This document shows, piece by piece, positions 53,366 to 60,887 of a DNA stretch of 64,000 nt (its first letter is position 1; the number at the start of each line of letters is the position of its first letter). The notes beneath the pieces were generated by a model. That model did no database searches. It was not told the DNA's origin and worked only from the letters and a program-made list of their open reading frames with translations. The position numbers were made by a program, and so were the translations under genes. This DNA comes from Idiomarina seosinensis (GTDB taxonomy: Bacteria > Pseudomonadota > Gammaproteobacteria > Enterobacterales > Alteromonadaceae), in NCBI RefSeq assembly GCF_003987275.1, contig NZ_PIQF01000002.1, positions 434,001 to 498,000 on the forward strand. The letters are read 5' to 3'.

Positions 53366-53836
53366 TCACCAAAAGTCATTCTTGATAAATATTTTCTTTC
53401 GGAATCCTTGAACAAGAGTGACGACAACAGAAAGTATTGTTGTAATAGATACAAAGTTTTTTAAAAAGTAAAAAGTGGAGGGCTCAATCAAGCCTTTTTC
53501 ATGCCGATCGAAAAGCATAAATAGCGTAATGGCGTTGACCAAGCAAACTAAAGATAGGCCAATAATCAACCGTCTTCGTTTAGCTTTTAGCTTTGTCGAG
53601 GAGATTGGATAGCTCTGGGGAGTTTCCTCGAAAGCGTCATTATCACCTTTTAGAATGTCTGACGGATTGACTTCAAAAACTGAAGCAAGGCTCTTCACTG
53701 TCTCTAGCGACGCTGTCGAAGTTTTTTCAACTCTTTGAAGAGTCCTCAGGCTAAGTCCTGCCATATCGGAAAGTTGTTGCTGAGACCACAAATTTTGTTG
53801 ACGACGATTTTTTATAAATTGAGCGTTAACGTCCAT
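53366..53836 (-). CDS. Membrane-anchored XRE-family regulator
   Basis: This 156-aa protein has an N-terminal HTH_3 domain (about 10-62; SQQQLSDMAGLSLRTLQRVEK). A basic segment (KLKAKRRR) and two TM helices follow (about 90-110 and about 125-145). This helix-turn-helix plus two-TM layout is found in uncharacterised regulators paired with small membrane proteins. The gene immediately upstream on the same strand encodes such a protein. Two GCGTTAACG palindromes overlap and precede its start and are likely autoregulatory. Confidence 0.85.
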   Translation of the reverse strand: MDVNAQFIKNRRQQNLWSQQQLSDMAGLSLRTLQRVEKTSTASLETVKSLASVFEVNPSDILKGDNDAFEETPQSYPISSTKLKAKRRRLIIGLSLVCLVNAITLFMLFDRHEKGLIEPSTFYFLKNFVSITTILSVVVTLVQGFRKKIFIKNDFW

Positions 53837-53865
53837 TTTGAATTCTTTTATGTTGGCGTTAACGC
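53823..53865. promoter_or_regulatory. Two GCGTTAACG palindromes at the XRE start
   Basis: GCGTTAACGT at 53823 and GCGTTAACGC at 53856 are 33 bp apart, flanking the XRE gene start codon at 53836. The second is a perfect 10-bp palindrome. Self-regulation by the XRE protein is the likely use. This is inferred from position. Confidence 0.45.
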
Positions 53866-53882
53866 TACTTTAACAGCTAATT

Positions 53883-54284
53883 TTACTTTTGAGTATTCTC
53901 TGCCCATTTTCTTGCCAAAATAGCAATTACCCACGGAGCTAATAGTTTTAATGACCCACTCATGAGCTCTTCCGACGGAGTTACTAATATACTGACAAGA
54001 CCGTAAATTGATAAAAAACACGCATAAAACCAAATAGTTTTAGTCTGTGTTTCAAGTGTTTTCCGTGCCAACCAGTAGGCCACTAAAATAGCGGCAGTGA
54101 AACCAATTAATGGTTCTCCAATATCAAAAATTGTAGCGGTAGGCTGCACCGTTTTTAGCTGGCTGGGGTCGATATGTCCGAACATAAACATGACGGCAAT
54201 GGAGAACAGCGCACTCGCTACTATACTGCTTGCGATGTAAGAAAGAATGCCAATTAAAAGCCATTTATAGTTAACGTGTTTCAT
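53883..54284 (-). CDS. Four-TM membrane protein, unknown
   Basis: This 133-aa protein has four hydrophobic helices (about 8-32, 50-68, 80-97 and 105-125) and no recognised motif. It lies 46 bp upstream of the membrane-anchored XRE regulator on the same strand, a pairing seen for other HTH/TM regulator systems, so the two may work together. The function is unknown. Confidence 0.75.
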   Translation of the reverse strand: MKHVNYKWLLIGILSYIASSIVASALFSIAVMFMFGHIDPSQLKTVQPTATIFDIGEPLIGFTAAILVAYWLARKTLETQTKTIWFYACFLSIYGLVSILVTPSEELMSGSLKLLAPWVIAILARKWAENTQK

Positions 54285-54685
54285 AAAGTATTCCTAGATT
54301 GTTTTGTGAAAGCCCGATTAATTCGGGTAACTCAACAATAGTGAGGACTGCTTTAAAGGGTGACGTTAAATACCCGAAAGCGTTATGTAACCTATACGTC
54401 ACTCATGCGACATCGTGCCTGTGTATGGCCTTCCCCGTAACTAACATCACCTCACCGATGAAACTGACAGGCACCCATTACTAGAAACAAACGGGTTTAG
54501 TTGAGGCTTTAGTTTTCAATAAATGCCCATAAACATCGTTGTTAAGTGGATTAAAATTTTAACTATAAGCTCCGGCTGGTGCCAGTAGCGGAAGTTAACG
54601 CTTTGCTAATTGGATGCCGCAGAGCAACGTAAGCATTGCACTGGAGGCCACTCTTTTTGTAGTCGGAACGGAATTAATTAACTTG
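54285..54685. other. Intergenic region with inverted 33-bp repeat and attC-like site
   Basis: No ORF here is supportable. The region contains the right copy of the 33-bp inverted repeat (54387-54419) and an attC-like structure (54593-54691). The rest, about 54420-54590, shows nothing that I can assign. Confidence 0.6.
54387..54419 (-). repeat. 33-bp inverted repeat, right copy
   Basis: This is the reverse-complement copy of 50474-50506 with two mismatches. See the left copy for context. The 3.9-kb interval between the copies contains hipBA-2, IS3 debris and the XRE/membrane pair. Confidence 0.8.
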
Positions 54686-54691
54686 TTAGGC
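54593..54691 (-). repeat. attC-like integron recombination site
   Basis: On the minus strand the site starts with GCCTAAC, which contains the stop codon of the gene at 54686. It ends with GTTAACT 99 nt later. Between them is a long imperfect stem pairing GCCTCCAGTGCAATG with CGTTGCTCTGCGGC around a TTAC loop. Core sequence, length, extrahelical bases and position right after a stop codon are all attC hallmarks. No integrase gene is present in the window. Confidence 0.6.
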
Positions 54692-55132
54692 ATTTCTGTC
54701 ACCTAAAACCGCCCACTGCTGCCAAGTACCTACAGCAAACAGGCCGCCAATAAACAAGCATATACCAGAACTAATTAACCAAAACGTCAGGCTATTTTCT
54801 GGAAACATTGGCATTAACCCAACGAAGGAAACGCCACGCAGTAAAAATATACTGGTAATGAGGATTAGCGCTAGTTTTGTCAGAGGTAAACGTTTAATTT
54901 TACATGCGCCCGACAGTCCATAAAGCGTCCAAACTAAAAGCACCAAGACGATGAAAGAGGTAACGATCGTCGGATACCAAAGTCCTTGCTCTGCCATCCG
55001 AGCCATCTGCTCACCTGCGCCAAAGAAGCGATACCAATCGCCTCCGAAAACAATACAGCCAAGATGAGCCAGTGCGGCAGCAAAACAACATATTGCCGCA
55101 GCCAGAAGATACTTATTATTAGCAGTCTGCAT
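54686..55132 (-). CDS. Four-TM membrane protein, possible gene-cassette product
   Basis: This 148-aa protein has hydrophobic segments at about 8-28, 45-65, 78-98 and 110-130. I choose the start at 55132 because GGAGGAAAG precedes it; a longer frame to 55273 would overlap the mscL gene. Its stop codon lies inside the R-box of an attC-like site, as in integron cassettes. I recognise no family. It lies 59 bp downstream of mscL on the same strand. Confidence 0.8.
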   Translation of the reverse strand: MQTANNKYLLAAAICCFAAALAHLGCIVFGGDWYRFFGAGEQMARMAEQGLWYPTIVTSFIVLVLLVWTLYGLSGACKIKRLPLTKLALILITSIFLLRGVSFVGLMPMFPENSLTFWLISSGICLFIGGLFAVGTWQQWAVLGDRNA

Positions 55133-55191
55133 CTTTCCTCCCTGAACGTCCAAACTGCTATGCAATTCAACTCTGATGCCAATAATTTCTT

Positions 55192-55650
55192 TTAGAGATT
55201 GGCCTCGATCTCGGCCGTGCAGTAAGGACATCGGGTTGCCTTCTGCGCAATCTCGTTTGTGCAGTATGGGCACGGACGTGTTATGGAATCAGGTGTATCG
55301 CCTTTTTCTTTTTCACGTCGCAGGCGATTGATAAACTTTACGATAAAAAAGATAACCCATACTACCAGCAGAAGTGCGACCAGCTCATTTAAAAAACTAC
55401 CGTAATTGACCGTCGGCGCGCCGGCAGCCTGTGCCGCCTGCAAACTATTATACTTTTGAAAACCAAGATTGACATATAAACTCGCGAAATCGGTACGGCC
55501 GATAAGCCAGCCGATCGGCGGCATGATCACGTCCTTGACCAGCGAGGAAACAACACTGTTAAACGCTGCGCCGATACTGATACCAACCGCAAACTCAATC
55601 AAGCTTCCCTTGACCGCAAACTCCCTAAATTCTTTCAATATTCCGATCAT
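55192..55650 (-). CDS. mscL: Large-conductance mechanosensitive channel MscL with C-terminal zinc ribbon
   Basis: This 152-aa protein starts MIGILKEFREFAVKGSLIEFAVG, and contains AFNSVVSSLVKDVIMPPIGWLIG and the second TM FLNELVALLLVVWVIFFIVKFINRL. The usual MscL length is about 136. Here an extra tail has two CxxC pairs (CPYCTNEI and CPYCTAEI), forming a likely zinc ribbon. MscL opens under membrane tension to release solutes. The start at 55650 follows AAGGAACGGT; the longer frame to 55683 is less likely. Confidence 0.93.
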   Translation of the reverse strand: MIGILKEFREFAVKGSLIEFAVGISIGAAFNSVVSSLVKDVIMPPIGWLIGRTDFASLYVNLGFQKYNSLQAAQAAGAPTVNYGSFLNELVALLLVVWVIFFIVKFINRLRREKEKGDTPDSITRPCPYCTNEIAQKATRCPYCTAEIEANL

Positions 55651-55683
55651 ACCGTTCCTTTTCAAGTTGCTGTTGCAATTCAA

Positions 55684-56204
55684 ATGCCGTGTTCAGCCGC
55701 GTGATCTCCGCCGGCAGGGGGAACGAGGTCGGGAATGGAGTCAGGTCTTGCTAATACAATCAAGATTCTTCCTTTGCATAACATCTATGGACGCTCCCAA
55801 TTGAATAGTTGCGAGCTTTTAAGTTGCTGATTAAGCGACCATAGCTACCTTTTAAATGGTCTGAGTTAGTAAAGTAATTTGAGCATGCTCAATTAGAGTC
55901 TGATGGGCGCACAATATTTAACTTTCATTTTTCATTATGTCATTGACAGTAAACGACTTAAATACACAACACAATAACAAAACGCGCACTATTGCTGAGG
56001 TAATTGTGCCGTGCTTGGTTGGCGCCATCCAGACTTATTAATAACAGCGAGGCGAGTTACTCGTTGAATTAGGCAAAAAGCCCGATGGTCCGCTCTTCGC
56101 TCGTAGCAGACGTCACTATTAAAATTACAGTCATACTCCCATGGCTTTGGAATAATGATAAAATGGATAGTATTTAATATATAGAACTCAAGGGAGAACT
56201 TAAG
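55684..56204. other. Gene-poor stretch before the HD gene
   Basis: About 520 bp have no supported gene. A 34-codon frame (55937-56041) has no ribosome site or recognised content. A GAGCGGAC-type repeat lies at 56088-56107 on the minus strand. A start-proximal AAGGGAG site for the HD gene is at the right end. Otherwise I see nothing here. Confidence 0.6.
56088..56107 (-). repeat. GAGCGGAC-type dispersed repeat copy
   Basis: On the minus strand it reads GCTACGAGCGAAGAGCGGAC, one of three close copies in this accessory region (the others are at 53310-53329 minus and 56803-56822 plus). Confidence 0.7.
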
Positions 56205-56783
56205 ATGCGAGATGAAGAGTTAGAAGGCATCCTAAGCTTTCTTCGGGCAACCGAGGAGCTGAAAAATGCGCTTCGTTCGTCAAGAACATCTAATGGTAGG
56301 CATGAAAGTACGGCTGAGCACACCTGGCGCTTGTGCCTGATAGTCTTACTGTTTGAAAAGGAATATCCCGAGCTAAACATTCTAAAACTTTTGAAAATAT
56401 GCGTTATTCACGATTTAGGCGAGGCGATAAGCGGTGATATAGCAGCAGTCGATCAAGTTGAAGGAGTAGATAAGGGAGCTAACGAACGAAGAGATCTTCA
56501 AGTACTTATTCAGCCACTGCCGGAACGTCTTCGCTTAGAAATCCTCGAACTGTGGGATGAGTATGAGAATGCCTCATCCGAGGAGGCTAAACTGGCTAAG
56601 GCCTTTGATAAGATCGAGACGATTTTGCAACATACGCAGGGTAAAAATCCAGAAGACTTTAATTATAAATTCAACCTTACGTATGGCAAAAAGTACACCG
56701 ATTACGATGCACTTACGTTAGCAATAAGGGCGTTAATTGATAAAGATACGAAAGCATTGGCAGACGGCAATATTACAATGTAA
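56205..56783 (+). CDS. HD-domain phosphohydrolase (YfbR/HDDC2-like)
   Basis: This 192-aa HD protein has the first His in HESTAEHTWRLC near residue 33-43, the HD pair in CVIHDLGEAISGD near 69, and the late Asp in AKAFDKIETILQH near 130. YfbR-like HD enzymes are 5'-nucleotidases acting on deoxynucleoside monophosphates. AAGGGAGAACTTAAG precedes the ATG. It lies 150 bp upstream of the HNH operon on the same strand but has a separate context. Whether the two are functionally linked is unknown. Confidence 0.88.
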   Translation: MRDEELEGILSFLRATEELKNALRSSRTSNGRHESTAEHTWRLCLIVLLFEKEYPELNILKLLKICVIHDLGEAISGDIAAVDQVEGVDKGANERRDLQVLIQPLPERLRLEILELWDEYENASSEEAKLAKAFDKIETILQHTQGKNPEDFNYKFNLTYGKKYTDYDALTLAIRALIDKDTKALADGNITM

Positions 56784-56802
56784 TAGTAACTGCTTAGCGG
56801 CT

Positions 56803-56822
56803 GCTATGAGCGATGAGCGGAC
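56803..56822 (+). repeat. GAGCGGAC-type dispersed repeat copy
   Basis: It reads GCTATGAGCGATGAGCGGAC, 20 bp downstream of the HD gene stop. A close copy lies at 56088-56107 (minus), before the HD gene, so the HD gene is bracketed by inverted copies. Confidence 0.7.
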
Positions 56823-56881
56823 GTTGGACTTTCTGACCTTACAAGGTAATCTAGCTAGCAAGGAAGCTGACCTTGCATGGT

Positions 56882-56890
56882 TGGTATAAT
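56882..56890 (+). promoter_or_regulatory. Extended -10 promoter for the HNH operon
   Basis: TGGTATAAT is a full extended -10 element, 44 bp upstream of the HNH start codon. No convincing -35 box is visible at normal spacing. A GTTAGAC heptamer matching the integron core consensus lies 6 bp further down, at 56896-56902. Confidence 0.5.
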
Positions 56891-56933
56891 ACGCTGTTAG
56901 ACTTCTATGCCCCGACGAAAGAAGAAATAATTC

Positions 56934-57626
56934 ATGACATCACGTAAAGCAATATCAACTGAAATCAAACTGCGGTTATTTTCTGATTCAGCAGGTTATT
57001 GTCAAAACCCTGATTGTCTTCAACCACTCTACCCAGCAGAAATGGGCGGAGACAAACATATTGCAGAAATGGCTCATGTAATACCTCATGGCGAAAAAGG
57101 GCCTCGTCATGAGGAGCGCCCAATGGAAGGATTTGAAGCAGACTCATTTGAAAACCTCATCTTGCTGTGCCCAACATGTCATACCGTCATCGACAAGGCA
57201 CCAGATGGTTATAGTAGAAGTACACTACTAGATTGGAAGAATAAACACTTAGTAGCATTGGCTTACAGCCAAGGAATCCAGACTTACGAAGATCGTAGTC
57301 AAGCTAGAGAGGCTGTGGCTACAGCTATGGCTGAAAACAACGCTATATGGAAAGAGTATGCTCCAGTAGACGGTTCTAGTTTCGATTACAATCCAGAATC
57401 TGAAGCAGCAAAGACGTGGGAAAATAGAATGCGAGGAGTTATCCTTCCAAACCATTTTCGCATCGAAGCAATTATCAAGAAAAATCAATGTCACATGAAT
57501 GGTAATGAACAAGAAGTTTTTGCTCGATATCAGGAGCATGTTAGGGGGTTATCAGCACGACATATTTGTGGTGTCGCTGGAGAAGCAATCCGCTACCCAG
57601 AAGCTATGGATGGGATTTTCACATGA
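56934..57626 (+). CDS. HNH endonuclease domain protein, first gene of three-gene unit
   Basis: This 230-aa protein has an N-terminal zinc-finger-like start (GYCQNPDCLQPLY near residue 22) and an HNH core. That core has HIAEMAHVIPHGEKGPRHEE near 41-60, FENLILLCPTCHTVIDK near 79-95 and LLDWKNKHL. The C-terminal half (about 110-230) matches no family I know. HNH proteins of this kind cut DNA and are common effectors in defence systems. The stop overlaps the next gene (ATGA), so translation is coupled. It is the best candidate effector of the unit. Confidence 0.85.
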   Translation: MTSRKAISTEIKLRLFSDSAGYCQNPDCLQPLYPAEMGGDKHIAEMAHVIPHGEKGPRHEERPMEGFEADSFENLILLCPTCHTVIDKAPDGYSRSTLLDWKNKHLVALAYSQGIQTYEDRSQAREAVATAMAENNAIWKEYAPVDGSSFDYNPESEAAKTWENRMRGVILPNHFRIEAIIKKNQCHMNGNEQEVFARYQEHVRGLSARHICGVAGEAIRYPEAMDGIFT

Positions 57627-58264
57627 TGTGGCAAATTAGATTTGCTCTCGAGTATCTTCAAAAGAACGTCAAATTAAATTTGGCAGAACATATCCGCGGT
57701 GATGCTATTAAAGTAGAACTTCATGATGGTGCTGAAGTAATTGCGATTATCTCTGCTTCATACAAAATCACACGAGAGTTAGTAGCTCAATACCATGCCG
57801 ATTTTCCAAGCATGAGCTTTCTTTGCGGCTATAGAAAGGAATGCATATGGGAAGGTGGGGCCATAACTTATGCACAAGAAAACCAAATTGGATGGGGTAA
57901 CGCTGGCTCACTGAGTGATGCCGTTGAATCTGGTGACTTCATGAACGCTGAGCATAAGCTCTACTTTTTCTCATACAGGCTGATAAGGCAAATGAGCTCA
58001 ATCACTAACTTGGATAGAGAATACGACCGAGTGTTTACCATGTCGCTAAGAAATGGTAAATCCTACCGTGTTGGCATGATTATGGAGTACGAGCCTACAG
58101 CAGATGCTATTCGAACTTTTTGGGATCAATTTGGCTCAATTGATGTTGCCTGGAATATAAATCCCAATGGCAGCCCAACTCAACAAGCAATTAATGCAGG
58201 GCAGGAGCTTGGGTGTAAAGTAGTAAAATGGGAAGAGTTAAAACAATTGATGCGAAACCGTTAG
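57623..58264 (+). CDS. Unknown protein, middle gene of HNH/NTase unit
   Basis: The ATG at 57623 overlaps the HNH stop and gives 213 aa starting MMWQIRFALEYLQKNVK. The frame extends upstream to 57566, but only by overlapping HNH. I recognise no motif. Notable stretches are FPSMSFLCGYRKECIWEGGA near residue 62, NQIGWGNAGSL near 88, and YDRVFTMSLRNGKSYRVGMIMEYEP near 135. The latter half looks like an alpha/beta domain with a strand pattern ending CKVVKWEELKQL. It might be an adaptor or sensor between nuclease and nucleotidyltransferase. No signal peptide or TM is present. Confidence 0.8.
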   Translation: MMWQIRFALEYLQKNVKLNLAEHIRGDAIKVELHDGAEVIAIISASYKITRELVAQYHADFPSMSFLCGYRKECIWEGGAITYAQENQIGWGNAGSLSDAVESGDFMNAEHKLYFFSYRLIRQMSSITNLDREYDRVFTMSLRNGKSYRVGMIMEYEPTADAIRTFWDQFGSIDVAWNINPNGSPTQQAINAGQELGCKVVKWEELKQLMRNR

Positions 58265-58267
58265 CGA

Positions 58268-58564
58268 ATGAAAGCGCCTGAAGTAGCAAAACACATATTG
58301 ATGTCTTGCCCATCTTTATCTGAGTTTCAGGCTTACATGTTTGGGTCATCTCTTATTGGTGTCGGTAGGGACTTTGATATTCTCATAATTGGGCCCTCAG
58401 GGAGTGCCTTATCTCAGCTCAAGTTAGAAATAAGAGCTGCGGGAAGCATGTTACCTTTAGATGTTTTATATATGCTTCCTGAGGAAGCTGAAGAAACCAA
58501 CTTTTTAGAAAGAAAAAAATGCATATCATTTGAGAAGCTATGCAGACTCAATAATAAGACATGA
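58268..58564 (+). CDS. Minimal nucleotidyltransferase-fold protein, third gene of unit
   Basis: This 98-aa protein keeps the core of the pol-beta nucleotidyltransferase fold: GSS near residue 27 in AYMFGSSLIGVGRDFDILI, the DxD pair in DFD, and a third acidic residue in LPLDVLYML near 66. Its size matches MNT-type proteins that modify partner proteins or act as antitoxins. It starts 3 bp after the middle gene, in the same operon as an HNH nuclease. Catalysis is plausible because all three acidic residues are present. Confidence 0.75.
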   Translation: MKAPEVAKHILMSCPSLSEFQAYMFGSSLIGVGRDFDILIIGPSGSALSQLKLEIRAAGSMLPLDVLYMLPEEAEETNFLERKKCISFEKLCRLNNKT

Positions 58565-58629
58565 AAACGATCTTCACTAGTGTCGAGTAAAAGCAAAAAC
58601 AGAGTTTATTACATTGAATTAGTTCGCAA

Positions 58630-58701
58630 TTCTAACAAGCGCAAACGGTCGGAAAAATCAATCGCTGCGCTCCCAATTTCCCGCTGTTGCGGGCGTTACT
58701 G
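58630..58701 (+). repeat. attC-like site after the three-gene unit
   Basis: The site starts TTCTAACAAGCGCAAACGG and ends CGCTGTTGCGGGCGTTACTG. TAAC pairs with GTTA, GCGCAA with TTGCGG, and CGGAAA with TTTCCCG around a loop containing CAATCGCTGCGCTCCC. The order R-box, L-box, stem and return is attC-like, as is the length of 72 nt. The final core GTTACTG departs from GTTRRRY at one position. It lies 65 bp beyond the NTase gene, which would make the three genes a multigene cassette. Confidence 0.5.
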
Positions 58702-58704
58702 AAT

Positions 58705-58728
58705 GTCCGCTGTTGGCACTAAGCGGAC
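58705..58728. repeat. GTCCGCT/AGCGGAC hairpin
   Basis: Seven-base arms GTCCGCT and AGCGGAC enclose 10 bp, directly after the attC-like site. Together with the hairpin at 53310-53358 it shows the same arm sequence and a related TTGGCAC(T/A) segment beside the right arm. Confidence 0.65.
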
Positions 58729-58844
58729 AAATACGATTGGTGGCTCTCTTCTTTTTTAGACTAAAACTTGGCCCAATTTCTGCCGATAGCGTTTTTAGGG
58801 TAAAGGTCAAAATAACCCGGTTCGAAAATTCAATTAAAATTTTT

Positions 58845-58874
58845 TGTCACGGATTTGTCACGCATGTGTCACGG
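58845..58874. repeat. Three TGTCACG direct repeats at 11-bp steps
   Basis: TGTCACG occurs at 58845, 58856 and 58867, one helical turn apart, about 120 bp from tRNA-Arg. Such phased short repeats next to a tRNA look like arm-type binding sites of a tyrosine integrase. No integrase gene is in the window. Confidence 0.55.
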
Positions 58875-58995
58875 ACTGTTTTTTGAGGAATTTGAGCGGT
58901 TTTGAGCAAAGGTCATTAGCGTTTTGAGGGTGACTTCAACTCAACATCAGGAAAACAATAGAAATCGTAAGGGAAAGTGTGCTGAAAGCCTTTAA

Positions 58996-59332
<337 letters not shown>

Positions 59333-60868
59333 ATGTCTATAAAACAACTCATTAGCGCCGTTGCTGTGTCATCAGCGCTCGCTTATCCTGCTGTGGCCAG
59401 TGATTACTTAGATACCAGCACGGTCTTTTCGGACCAGGATAAAACCGCCGAGATGCGTGTTATTTTTGTCCCGGAAGACTCAGCAATTTCTAGCCCTGAA
59501 TGGTCAGCTGACGCACGAAAAGCTGTAGCCCGAGCGGCTTCAATCGAAGAGTTCGACGGTAAGGCAGATCAGTTAACTTCGATTATTGCCCCCGAAGGAA
59601 CAAAGGCAAACCATTTGTTGCTGGCGGGCGTTGGTAACCCAGCAGAGCTTTCTCGTTTCGAGGCAGAAAAGATAGGGGCCGCTATTGCTGCTGCTTTAAA
59701 GCCTGAGCTTGATGAGGTGGTTTTTGATGCCCGCTTAATGTCTAACCCGGGTATTGCCGCTGAGGTTGCCGCTAATGTCGCCCACGGTATCGATTTAAGG
59801 AATTACCGCTTTGATCGTTATCAATCAGAGCCAAAAGCACGCCCTGCAACACAATACCACTGGCTGGTGAAAAGTCCTAAGAGTGCCGAAAAGCAATACG
59901 CGATAACCCGAGGCATTGCCGAAGGTGTGTTCGTCGCTCGTGACATAACAGCCCTTCCCGGCAGCGACGGTTATCCAGAAGCCATTGTTAAACTCGCTCA
60001 GGCAGCAATGAAAGATTTAGACATAGACGTAACTGTCGTGACACCCGCCCAGGTAAAAGAAATGGGCATGGGACTTTTAACCAGCGTTAGCCAGGGTAGC
60101 CAACATGGTTCGTATTTGCTGGTCGCACACTACAAAGGCTCTGATGAAACCCCTATTGCTTTGGTCGGCAAGGGTAATACCTTTGATACCGGCGGCTATA
60201 ACCTAAAAACCAGCTCATCATCAATTCTACGCATGCAAACCGATAAAGCGGGCGCAGGCGCAGTCATTGGCTCAGTTATGGCTCTGGCTGCACAAAAAGC
60301 ACCGGTTAACGTTGTTGCTGTTGCTCCACTGTCACATAACTTAATTTCTGGCAGTGCCACTCTTCCCGGCGACGTGGTTAAGGCCGGTGACGGTACTTTG
60401 GTTGAAATTGCCAACACCGACGCCGAGGGGCGCTTAATCCTTGGCGACGGAAACTGGTACGCAAATGATAAATTTGCACCTCGTGCCATCGCTAATATTG
60501 CAACACTGACGGGCTCTAAAGTGGGTGCTTTAGGAACTGGTTATGCCGCTATGTTCGCATCCGATAATGAACTGCGCACTACAATTAAAGAAGCCGGTAA
60601 TATCACCGGTGAAAAAGTCTGGGAATTGCCGTTAGAAGGCTACCCTGGGATCATCGACAGTCCATTAGCCGATATTCGCAATATTGGCTCACCCGGGACT
60701 CAGGCAGGTGCAGCGTTCCTGAAACACTTTGCCGGTGATACGCCGTGGGTTCATATTGATATGGCTGCCGATGCCATGGTTAGCAGCCCGACAGGCATTC
60801 ACCCGGCCGGGCCGACAGGCTTTGGTGTACGCTTATTAACTGAGTGGGTACTGCAACTCGATCAATAA
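59333..60868 (+). CDS. Exported leucyl aminopeptidase (M17 family)
   Basis: This 511-aa protein has a signal peptide at 1-22 (ending AYPAVAS). The M17 N-terminal domain is followed by a catalytic domain with GKGNTFDTGGYNLKTSSSS and TDKAGAGAV near residue 300, and the signature NTDAEGRLILGD near 365. The metal-binding Asp and Glu are in place. It removes N-terminal residues from peptides; the signal peptide suggests a periplasmic form rather than the usual cytoplasmic PepA. AAGGAAG precedes the start. Confidence 0.93.
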   Translation: MSIKQLISAVAVSSALAYPAVASDYLDTSTVFSDQDKTAEMRVIFVPEDSAISSPEWSADARKAVARAASIEEFDGKADQLTSIIAPEGTKANHLLLAGVGNPAELSRFEAEKIGAAIAAALKPELDEVVFDARLMSNPGIAAEVAANVAHGIDLRNYRFDRYQSEPKARPATQYHWLVKSPKSAEKQYAITRGIAEGVFVARDITALPGSDGYPEAIVKLAQAAMKDLDIDVTVVTPAQVKEMGMGLLTSVSQGSQHGSYLLVAHYKGSDETPIALVGKGNTFDTGGYNLKTSSSSILRMQTDKAGAGAVIGSVMALAAQKAPVNVVAVAPLSHNLISGSATLPGDVVKAGDGTLVEIANTDAEGRLILGDGNWYANDKFAPRAIANIATLTGSKVGALGTGYAAMFASDNELRTTIKEAGNITGEKVWELPLEGYPGIIDSPLADIRNIGSPGTQAGAAFLKHFAGDTPWVHIDMAADAMVSSPTGIHPAGPTGFGVRLLTEWVLQLDQ

Positions 60869-60887
60869 AGTACCATTTGCGCGCGGT

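Larger units (their letters stand above)
58565..58995. other. Region between NTase gene and tRNA-Arg
   Basis: No gene is supported. It contains an attC-like site (58630-58701), a GTCCGCT/AGCGGAC hairpin (58705-58728) and three TGTCACG repeats at 11-bp steps (58845-58874), which may be arm-type integrase sites. The stretch 58740-58840 shows nothing else that I can assign. Confidence 0.65.

Noticed and set aside
55469..55804. 111-codon plus-strand frame opposite mscL
   Set aside because: It is antisense to a conserved gene and has no ribosome site.
56784..56902. Possible third attC ending in GTTAGAC before the HNH gene
   Set aside because: The end heptamer fits, but I could not find a matching RYYYAAC start or a single long fold; only small local hairpins are present.
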